From contig JARLGM010000022.1 in NCBI GenBank assembly GCA_031292755.1, forward strand, positions 1-57,578: DNA of 57,578 bases, in the 5' to 3' direction. A model generated the notes under the pieces. The model worked only from the letters and a program-made list of their open reading frames with translations. It searched no databases and was not told where the DNA came from. The position numbers and the translations under genes were made by a program. The DNA comes from Candidatus Sulfopaludibacter sp. (GTDB taxonomy: Bacteria; Acidobacteriota; Terriglobia; Bryobacterales; Bryobacteraceae). Position 1 is the stretch's first letter. Each line of letters begins with the position of its first letter. Of the stretch, positions 1-6,186 are shown one piece after another.

Positions 1-1352
1 CGCCCTGGAACCCTCGGACGGATCAGCCCACCTGGCTGTATCGGGCGTGCCGCGCGTGCGGCCTGCGGTATCATGCCGATTCCCCGAGGTGCCCGCGCTG
101 CAATGATTCATCGCCTGGCCGCGGACTCCCGGCGGCCGGTTTTGCCGGCTTCCTCGCGCGGCGCGATGAGAATCCAGTGTTGGATGAAGAAGAGCGGTAC
201 GCGGCCAAGAACCTGCTGCGCCTGTATCCCCAGTGGAACGGCCAGATCATCGGCAGGTGGGCAACAGCGACCGGTTGGGCTATGCGGCTAAACCAGAATG
301 AGCAGGTTTACTGGTTGAACGAGGGCTACCCGCCGAAGCCGGCGGATCTCCAGTCCGGCGCGCCGAAGTTGCACGACGACGCCAAGGGATTTCTGCTCTG
401 CCCTGCGTGCGGAGCAATTCTGACTGCCCCTGAGCCGGTGGAGAATGCGCGCGGCGGCCGGCGAAACGTGAGGGCGGGATCGGGGCCGGACCAGTATGGT
501 CATCGCGAGGGATGCGTGCGCTCGGGCAATCCGCCAACACCACAAGCGCTTGTCACAGAGGCAAGCGCGGAGGTTCTGCGAGTTTTGGTGCCGATCCCGG
601 AAGGTATGCAAGACGCCGCAGTCAAGACGTGGGGTTATTCCATGGGCTACGCGCTCCTGATTGGGATGGAGCGACTCTATGTCTTGGCAGGCGGCGAAAT
701 CGATTTCGAGTTGGAAGGCCCGTGGAAGTCCGGAGAGCACCAGTCCCTTTCGCTTACGTTCGTGGACCCAAGCCTCGGGGGTACGGGTTACCTCAGGCGG
801 ATCGCGGACGAGTTCCATCTCGTTGCGCGGACTGCCCTCGAACATCTCGACCATCCAAACTGCCAGACGGCCTGCTACCGCTGCCTGAAGTCGTACTCGA
901 ACCAGCGCCACCACGAGTTCCTTCAGTGGCCAGTCACGATCCCGCACCTCCGCACCCTCGCGGATGAGCAGCCCGTGCAGAAACCGCTGGAGCGCGGGGA
1001 TGATGACAGCCCAAAGCCATGGCTCGAGGCCTACGCTGCGGGTGTTGGCTCACCGCTGGAATTGAAGTTTCTGCGCCTCTTTGAGAAGTACGGATTCACC
1101 CCCGAGAAGCAAGTCCCGGTCGCTCCTGCGGAGGGTACTCCGCCGATTTCCATCGCCGACTTCGCCGTTCCCGAACAGCGGCTCGCAATCTACATCGACG
1201 GTGCCGCATTCCATGTTGGTGCAAACCTCCGCCGGGATCGTTACATCCGCGACCGGCTGCGAACCGGGACCCCGCCATGGCGAGTCGAGGAATTGAGCGC
1301 TCTGGATCTCGCACTTGGGGAGAGCCTCGTCCGCCGGCTTAAGGGCAATTAG
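1..1352 (+). CDS. DUF1998 helicase-family protein with C-terminal PD-(D/E)XK-like nuclease domain (5' partial)
   Basis: The reading frame is open from base 3, so the gene starts outside the window and only its C-terminal ~450 residues are seen. Before the first internal Met (base 177) there is a zinc-ribbon pattern CRAC...CPRC followed by LARRDENPVLDEEER. Further on are CPAC, a glycine-rich stretch (LGGTGYLRRI) and CQTACYRCLKSYSNQ, the cysteine signature of the DUF1998 region found in MrfA-type and DISARM DrmB-type proteins. The last ~110 residues look like a Vsr/DUF559-type endonuclease fold: an early Glu (SPLELKF), IADFAVPEQ, then LAIYIDG with a following His and RDRYIRDRLR. DUF1998 proteins work with or as helicases in DNA repair and phage defence, and a nuclease tail suggests DNA cleavage. 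It is convergent with the phage packaging genes to the right. The helicase motor cannot be confirmed here, and the system name is not assigned. Confidence 0.75.
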   Translation, partial: PWNPRTDQPTWLYRACRACGLRYHADSPRCPRCNDSSPGRGLPAAGFAGFLARRDENPVLDEEERYAAKNLLRLYPQWNGQIIGRWATATGWAMRLNQNEQVYWLNEGYPPKPADLQSGAPKLHDDAKGFLLCPACGAILTAPEPVENARGGRRNVRAGSGPDQYGHREGCVRSGNPPTPQALVTEASAEVLRVLVPIPEGMQDAAVKTWGYSMGYALLIGMERLYVLAGGEIDFELEGPWKSGEHQSLSLTFVDPSLGGTGYLRRIADEFHLVARTALEHLDHPNCQTACYRCLKSYSNQRHHEFLQWPVTIPHLRTLADEQPVQKPLERGDDDSPKPWLEAYAAGVGSPLELKFLRLFEKYGFTPEKQVPVAPAEGTPPISIADFAVPEQRLAIYIDGAAFHVGANLRRDRYIRDRLRTGTPPWRVEELSALDLALGESLVRRLKGN

Positions 1353-1372
1353 CAATCGGCAGCCGGTGCGCG

Positions 1373-1395
1373 GGGTCGCGAATCAGACGCGACTC
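1373..1395 (+). terminator. Weak stem-loop after the DUF1998 gene
   Basis: GGGTCGCG (1373-1380) and CGCGACTC (1388-1395) can pair around a 7-base loop, with one G-U pair. It lies 20 bases after the stop of the DUF1998 gene, between two convergent genes. No T-run follows, so intrinsic termination is only a guess. Confidence 0.25.
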
Positions 1396-1567
1396 CCCTG
1401 GATCGGTGCCTCCTTTCTCCGGCACCCGGTTGCCGTCCCACGATGGCTACCTGATACCGCTGCTGACACCGATCCAAGCCAACACGCCAGTCGTCGGGAT
1501 CCGGCGGCGCTGGCGGCGACTGGTGCTCATTGACCAATCGCCGTCGTGCCGCCAGCCGCCACCGCGT

Positions 1568-2356
1568 TTACGCCCTCCCCGCCGCCCGTGCGCGGAAGGT
1601 GCCACTCGCTATGTCGATGCCAGTCGGACGATTGGTATAAATGCCGATCGGCCCGGGCGAGCACAATCCTTCGACAAAGACACTACTCTGGTGGCAGTCA
1701 ATCTCGCCATTCGCCCAGACCAGGTGAAACGAGCGCGGTATCGCGCCGAAGGTTTCACCCGGCACCGGTTCGCAGGATTTCGCCCAATCCAAAACGCGCT
1801 GCATCGGCGGGATGGCTCCTTCGAACATCGCCAGTTCATCGATGAGCGGATCGACGCTGGTCACCTTCTGCACATCGACGGTTCCAGAGGAGGGAATGGC
1901 AGAATCGTGGAGCCAGGCGACCTTACTCCTCAAGTTGCCGATCTGAACCTGCAGCGCCTGTTGCCGGGAAACCGTGCCAGGCACCGCGGGCATGATTGCG
2001 ACCTCGACGCCCAGCAAGTCGGTGAGCGCCTTCTTGTGCTTCTCCACTTTCGCAGAGACGGCGGCGTGTTCCTTTTCGAGATCCGCACGGCGCTCTTCGA
2101 ACCCCTGGACTTCCGCCGCCTGCTTGGCCCGGATCGCCTCCATGCGCCTTCGCTGTGCCTCCCGAACCGCTGCCGCAATCGCGCGGAGTTCGGCCAGCCC
2201 GCTATCCCGACCATCGGGTGCATCGCTGCCGGAATCGGGTTCCGCATCCAGAATGGCGGCGCCAGCCTGGGCTTCGACCGCCTGCTCTCGGAGGGCCAGT
2301 TCGACCTCCCGCTTGGCCCACCTCACGATCTCCTGCTTCATTTCTTCCGTATTCAT
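1568..2356 (-). CDS. Hypothetical coiled-coil protein of the phage-like element
   Basis: A 262-residue protein that I do not recognise. The start at 2356 is chosen because AGGAAGGA lies a few bases upstream; longer in-frame extensions lack such a site. Residues ~5-130 are rich in Ala, Glu, Arg and Lys with heptad-like spacing (AVREAQRRRMEAIRAKQAAE, then EKHKKALTDLL), predicting a long coiled coil. The C-terminal ~100 residues are more globular (SFHLVWANGEIDCHQS). It is the last gene of the minus-strand packaging cluster and is convergent with the DUF1998 gene. Where a phage would carry portal or scaffold genes, this gene has no visible similarity to either. A scaffold-like or head-completion role is possible but unsupported. 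Confidence 0.7.
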   Translation of the reverse strand: MNTEEMKQEIVRWAKREVELALREQAVEAQAGAAILDAEPDSGSDAPDGRDSGLAELRAIAAAVREAQRRRMEAIRAKQAAEVQGFEERRADLEKEHAAVSAKVEKHKKALTDLLGVEVAIMPAVPGTVSRQQALQVQIGNLRSKVAWLHDSAIPSSGTVDVQKVTSVDPLIDELAMFEGAIPPMQRVLDWAKSCEPVPGETFGAIPRSFHLVWANGEIDCHQSSVFVEGLCSPGPIGIYTNRPTGIDIASGTFRARAAGRA

Positions 2357-2408
2357 GTGCGTCCTTCCTTTCTTGTAATCATCCACTTCGAAGTTACAAA
2401 CTCTGCAG

Positions 2409-2726
2409 TTACCGGCCTCGCCTTCCAATCCAGTTCTTGAGCCGTGGCACCCAGCGTAGTTGCTGGCGGCGCTCATCCCGATACCACGGATCACCTCGAT
2501 TCGGACCCCAACCCTGGTCTTCCCATTGCGTGGCGGAGCGCGCCGCCGTCCCCACCTGCGCTCGCGTGGGCGCGACCTTCCTGGGCGTGCATGCCGGACA
2601 GCACGAGGAGCAGTACAAACGCCGGCGGAACAGAGGCCCCGCTTTATGCAACTCCGGCTTAACAGCACCGCACTTGGAGCACTTGTCCTGGCCGCTGCTG
2701 CCTGACCTAACGCAGTTCTCTACCAT
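2409..2726 (-). CDS. Small zinc-ribbon protein downstream of terminase
   Basis: A 105-residue, basic protein. The start at 2726 has a strong ribosome-binding site, GGGGAGG, seven bases upstream, and lies 13 bases after the large terminase stop, so it is probably co-transcribed. Residues ~15-40 hold CSKCGAVKPE and later CSSCCPAC, a four-cysteine zinc-binding arrangement. The tail is rich in Arg, Trp and Gly (EDQGWGPNRGDPWYRDERR). No family is recognised. Small Cys4 proteins next to terminases in phages are often HNH-like or DNA-binding, but the His and Asn of an HNH motif are not evident. The long frame extending further upstream overlaps terminase and is not used. Confidence 0.6.
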   Translation of the reverse strand: MVENCVRSGSSGQDKCSKCGAVKPELHKAGPLFRRRLYCSSCCPACTPRKVAPTRAQVGTAARSATQWEDQGWGPNRGDPWYRDERRQQLRWVPRLKNWIGRRGR

Positions 2727-2739
2727 CGCTACCTCCCCT

Positions 2740-4659
2740 TTAGTAATCCGATCGTCGGCTGAACCAATCCTGTTTTTCGATCCACGGCTCCCCCTCGCGG
2801 CGAACGGGTTCCGGGCTCGACCGCGGCGTCTCCTGCTGTGGCCCGGAGGTAAGTTCCTCCAGGCGGCACCAGTCGGCGTTGCTACATCGGTCAAGCCTGG
2901 TGCGGCACAGGATGTACATCGCCAGATTCCCCACCGCCAAGTCCAGCGGCTCATTGCGCACGCTCTTGTCATGCACCCATTCCGGTCTTCCGTTTTCCCG
3001 TACGATCCGCGACTCGGATGTGAGCCCTTGGAACCACGAGTATTCGTAATTCGGAAAATGCCAGTAGCCAGCGGGATACTCGCCGCCCGGAGGCGGCACT
3101 GGCTGGCGCAGGGCGTCATAAACCGCCTGTTTGAGATAGGAGGCGCCCAGCGTCAGGATGCGCACCCCTCCGCGCTTCCTTGCCGCATCCACCGGTGAAA
3201 AGCCTTCGATGGCCCTGTCCCATGCGTGGCCGCCTTTGGTGGGCACCACCGTCCTGACGGCGCAGAGTTTCATACCCGCAGGGCCATAGGCCGGCTGCGC
3301 ATATTTGGAGCAGAACTGGTAAACCATCTGCGGGCGGTATCCGGAATCGATGCCCACGGCCCACAGCGGCAGAGTCCCTCCATTCGCGTGGGCATAGTCT
3401 TGCTGGATCACCGCGTGCAAGACGTCCCATACGGCCTGCTGCGAGGTGTCGCCAGGAATCACATCAGCGCCGATGGACCAGCTTTGGCGGTCGCGGCCCC
3501 AACCTTTGATCTCCACTTCCAGTCGGTCCGCTTGAACATCGACAAACCCGGTCAAGATCCGGCATCCAGCGGGAGCTACGCCCTGCTCATAGAACTCGCG
3601 CTTGCCGTAGATCGCGTCGGCCGCCGGAGCCTCGCCACGGAGAACATATGTTTCGGCCAGCGACGTATTGACGAACGTCTTCAACTGCTCGGGATCGTCC
3701 TTCTTCGTCAGGAAATCCAGAACGATTTCCGGAAGCTTCTTCCAAGGCGAATAGATCTCGCTGATGTGGAAGCCGGCCACGCCGTTGAACGGCGCGCCCG
3801 CTACCCAGCAACCGTTCTCCAGGGCGCGCCAGCGCTGCACGTCGTTCCAGGCGGCATGGCAGTGCTCGCACTCGTAATGGGCAGTCTTTGCGCGTTCATC
3901 TTTTGTGGACAGAGCGTTGTTCCACTTCACCTGCTGCCAACGGAGGACCTGAAATTCGCCGCAGGCAGGGCAACCCACGTGATACTCCCGCCGGTCGGAG
4001 CCTTCGTAGGCTTTCTGGATACGGGACTCGCCATCTATCGTCGGCGAGCAACACAAGATCGTTTTGCGATTCCAAAATGTGGCTTGCCGCTTCAGCGCCA
4101 GGCTGATCGGGTCACCTTCCGATCCGCTGGACGCCGGGTACTTGTCGATTTCGTCGCACAGCAAGAATCGGATCGGCAACGCTGCCAAGTTGCCCGGCGA
4201 TCCTGCCGCGGCGATGGTCAGATGGCCGCCCGAGAAGGATTTGTAGTTCAGCGTGTTCGCGATCCTGGCGGCCTTCACGTCCGAGACCTTCTCCCGAAGG
4301 CATGAGGTATCCCGAACCATCGGAGCCAACCTGATCTTGCTGAACCGGTCTGCGTCGGAATCTCGCGGTACAATCAGCAGCGTCGGGCCGGGGTCGCGGT
4401 CAATGATGTAGCCGAGAGCGTTCTCGATGAGAACGGTTTTCACCATCTGGGTCGCGCTCATCACCACCACGGTGTGCACGCCGGGATCGCAAAACGCGTC
4501 AAAGATATCCCGTTGGAACGGCAGGGTGCGCCATTTGCCGGCGGCAGCACCTGACTCGGACGATAGAAAACGGAAATCATCTGCCCACTCCGACACCGTC
4601 ATCTTCGGCGGGGGCGCCCAGTTCCGCATCTTACTTTTCACCAGATCTTCCGCTGTCAT
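2740..4659 (-). CDS. Phage terminase large subunit, GpA family
   Basis: A 639-residue protein of full family length. Large terminases translocate phage DNA into proheads with ATP and cut the concatemer with a C-terminal nuclease. The ATPase half shows PFQRDIFDAF, a Walker A-like stretch SATQMVKT near residue 70 and Walker B FLLCDEIDKYP near 171. A Cys4 insert follows (CPACGEF and CEHCHAAW, about 225-270). The nuclease half has GFVDVQADRLEVEIKGWG near 380 and AVGIDSGYRP near 436, with the acidic residues expected for an RNase H-like fold. The Walker A stretch does not match the usual GxxGK[ST] form. ATGA overlaps the small subunit stop, indicating translational coupling. No portal gene follows, which is unusual for GpA-type phages. 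Confidence 0.93.
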   Translation of the reverse strand: MTAEDLVKSKMRNWAPPPKMTVSEWADDFRFLSSESGAAAGKWRTLPFQRDIFDAFCDPGVHTVVVMSATQMVKTVLIENALGYIIDRDPGPTLLIVPRDSDADRFSKIRLAPMVRDTSCLREKVSDVKAARIANTLNYKSFSGGHLTIAAAGSPGNLAALPIRFLLCDEIDKYPASSGSEGDPISLALKRQATFWNRKTILCCSPTIDGESRIQKAYEGSDRREYHVGCPACGEFQVLRWQQVKWNNALSTKDERAKTAHYECEHCHAAWNDVQRWRALENGCWVAGAPFNGVAGFHISEIYSPWKKLPEIVLDFLTKKDDPEQLKTFVNTSLAETYVLRGEAPAADAIYGKREFYEQGVAPAGCRILTGFVDVQADRLEVEIKGWGRDRQSWSIGADVIPGDTSQQAVWDVLHAVIQQDYAHANGGTLPLWAVGIDSGYRPQMVYQFCSKYAQPAYGPAGMKLCAVRTVVPTKGGHAWDRAIEGFSPVDAARKRGGVRILTLGASYLKQAVYDALRQPVPPPGGEYPAGYWHFPNYEYSWFQGLTSESRIVRENGRPEWVHDKSVRNEPLDLAVGNLAMYILCRTRLDRCSNADWCRLEELTSGPQQETPRSSPEPVRREGEPWIEKQDWFSRRSDY

Positions 4660-5189
4660 TGGATGGAGCCTCCGGCGGCGGCAAGGTCCGTCAGGATCTC
4701 GCGGACCACCTCGTCAACAATCTCCTGGCACTTGGCGGCCTCCGTTTCGACGGCGAGCCGCGGCGCTAGCCTGTGGCCGAGGGCCAGAAACTTCGACTTG
4801 GTGATATTGATCATGGCGTCGATCTTCTGGCCCACATCCGCGACGGGTACCAGATCGCCCATCAGGCGCTTCAACTCGAACTGATCCCGAGCCAGGTGGA
4901 CCTGTTCACGCCGGGTTTTGACTTCGGTATAAGAATGGCCGCCGAACCTGGAAGGGAATGGCGCTGGCGCAGGCTGCTCGGGCTTTGACTGCGGAACTTC
5001 CGCAGTGGAGCGAGGTAACTTCCGGCCGGCGCGGGCGGGATCTTTGCTCCGATCCCACGCTGCCTGGGCCTCTGCGGGATCTAGTTTCCCATCGTGGGCA
5101 GGAAGCCTGCCGGTCTTCACCGCCTTCGATACAGCTTCGGCGCTTACGCCGTTCCGCCGCGCGAATTCTCGGAGAGAAATCATGGCCAT
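4656..5189 (-). CDS. Phage terminase small subunit (Nu1-like)
   Basis: About 177 residues. The N-terminal MISLREFARRNGVSAEAVSKAVKTGRLP is a winged-helix DNA-binding segment as in phage lambda Nu1, which recognises the cos or pac site. A Pro-rich linker follows (EQPAPAPFPSRF), then a helical C-terminal region (EQVHLARDQFELKRLMGDLVPVADV) of the type that oligomerises and contacts the large subunit. Start choice is uncertain: ATG at 5189 is used, ATG at 5183 and TTG at 5204 are in frame, and none has a clear Shine-Dalgarno. The 3' end overlaps the large terminase by four bases. The upstream gap 5190-5323 contains repeated GTCAA motifs resembling the sites near the integrase-side regulators. Confidence 0.85.
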   Translation of the reverse strand: MAMISLREFARRNGVSAEAVSKAVKTGRLPAHDGKLDPAEAQAAWDRSKDPARAGRKLPRSTAEVPQSKPEQPAPAPFPSRFGGHSYTEVKTRREQVHLARDQFELKRLMGDLVPVADVGQKIDAMINITKSKFLALGHRLAPRLAVETEAAKCQEIVDEVVREILTDLAAAGGSIQ

Positions 5190-5323
5190 GGTGTCAACCG
5201 TCAACCCCTGTCAACTTGGAAATAATTCCAAACGGAGGCTTTCTCCGCCATCCGTTAACCCGCGGCGCGGCCGGCCCAAGACCAGGTCCCAAAAAACGGC
5301 CGGGCATCCCTTTTGGACATCAA

Positions 5324-5833
5324 TCACGCCGCTGGCACCTTGCCCGCGTTTCCCGCCAGCGCAGTTCGCTTGGCGCGGCGCGCTTCCGCCGCTTTCCGAT
5401 CTCGGTAATAGCTTTCCCGGACGTGATCGCGGAAGAGACCGCGGTCGGCATCGAACAGCCATTTCATGGCATCGTCAATGCGATCCGCGATCCCCGCCAG
5501 CACCGTGAGTTGGAGCAGTTGGGCGTGCTCCCGCGCGTAAGCGATCACATCACGAAGTTCCGGGAAATGAATCTCGTCGGGACCCTCGTCGCTGAGATCG
5601 ACGAATGCCATGTAGGGATACGGGGCCCGATCGGTAGTGGCGCGGTAGACGCTGATGCTGAAGCCCTCCGCGAGACCGGCAGAGAATGCTTCCGCAGGAA
5701 GGCCACAATACCAGGCGTAATCTTCACCGTTGCGGGCAGATGGATCGCCCACTGGTCCCCACTTCAACTCCGGTGTGAATTCCGGCGGCTCGATTGGTTC
5801 GAGTGCGCCGTTGACGTATTTGTAAGTGCTCAT
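5324..5833 (-). CDS. Hypothetical protein of the phage-like element
   Basis: A 169-residue acidic protein starting MSTYKYVNGALEPIEPPEF. GAGAGGAG lies seven to eight bases before the ATG at 5833, which is why this start is preferred to the one six codons upstream. The middle (ISVYRATTDRAPYPYMAFVDLSDEGPD) looks beta-rich and the C-terminal third is helical and basic (YYRDRKAAEARRAKR). No signal peptide, membrane segment or known motif is seen. It sits between the putative replication origin and the terminase genes, in the same orientation as both flanking modules. No function is assigned. Confidence 0.65.
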   Translation of the reverse strand: MSTYKYVNGALEPIEPPEFTPELKWGPVGDPSARNGEDYAWYCGLPAEAFSAGLAEGFSISVYRATTDRAPYPYMAFVDLSDEGPDEIHFPELRDVIAYAREHAQLLQLTVLAGIADRIDDAMKWLFDADRGLFRDHVRESYYRDRKAAEARRAKRTALAGNAGKVPAA

Positions 5834-5897
5834 CGTTTTGCTCCTCTCCATTCCTCTGGACCTTCGCCGCCGGGAATAGGCCGCCGCCCCCCGGTCT

Positions 5898-5922
5898 CCA
5901 TCTTGTGAATTTCACAAGATGG
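5898..5922. repeat. 25-bp perfect palindrome beside the putative origin
   Basis: Arms CCATCTTGTGAA and TTCACAAGATGG flank a single central T, a perfect 12-bp inverted repeat. It lies 65 bases upstream of the hypothetical gene that starts at 5833 and 17 bases before the first iteron-like sequence. It suits a dimeric regulator operator or part of the origin. Confidence 0.8.
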
Positions 5923-5938
5923 GGATTGTTTCCGGGTC

Positions 5939-6177
5939 CTATCCCCGCAGGTTAAATGCTTGAAAAAACGGACTCTGCGGGGAAAGCGGGGATAGGAACC
6001 AACCCTCTCTACTTCCAACGCGTGCAATCGCATGTGGCACACGTGATTGTTTCTCCCGCACATACTGGGGTTGGTTTCTATCCCCGCTATCCCCGCAGTC
6101 CCTTTGCTTTCATGGAGATAACCTGCGGGGATAGCCTTTTCCTTTCCCCGCAAATCGGCGGGGATAGCGGGATAGCC
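5939..6177. other. Putative replication origin: nested inverted repeats of iteron GCGGGGATAG
   Basis: The 10-mer GCGGGGATAG occurs exactly on the plus strand at 5986, 6125 and 6158, and as its complement at 5939, 6078 and 6087. One-mismatch or one-deletion copies are at 5977, 6142 and 6167. They form nested inverted repeats: the outer arms 5939-5954 and 6119-6134 are perfectly complementary over 16 bases, the inner arms 5970-6004 and 6069-6101 are nearly so, and the centre holds AATCGCATGTG and CACACGTGATT (6026-6048). The block immediately follows the 3' end of the primase-helicase gene, the position where satellites and P4-type elements often keep their iteron-based origin. No protein-coding frame here is convincing. 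Confidence 0.7.
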
Positions 6178-6186
6178 GTGCTGGTA

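Noticed and set aside
1406-2440. Long plus-strand frame opposite the coiled-coil gene
   Set aside because: It lacks a ribosome-binding site and family features; the minus strand has a clear start site and protein-like composition.
2409-3119. Extended version of the zinc-ribbon gene overlapping terminase
   Set aside because: The upstream part overlaps terL in another frame and has no start signal; the GGGGAGG-preceded ATG at 2726 is much better.
3226-4305. Plus-strand frame of ~359 codons across terminase
   Set aside because: Antisense shadow of a gene with clear terminase motifs.
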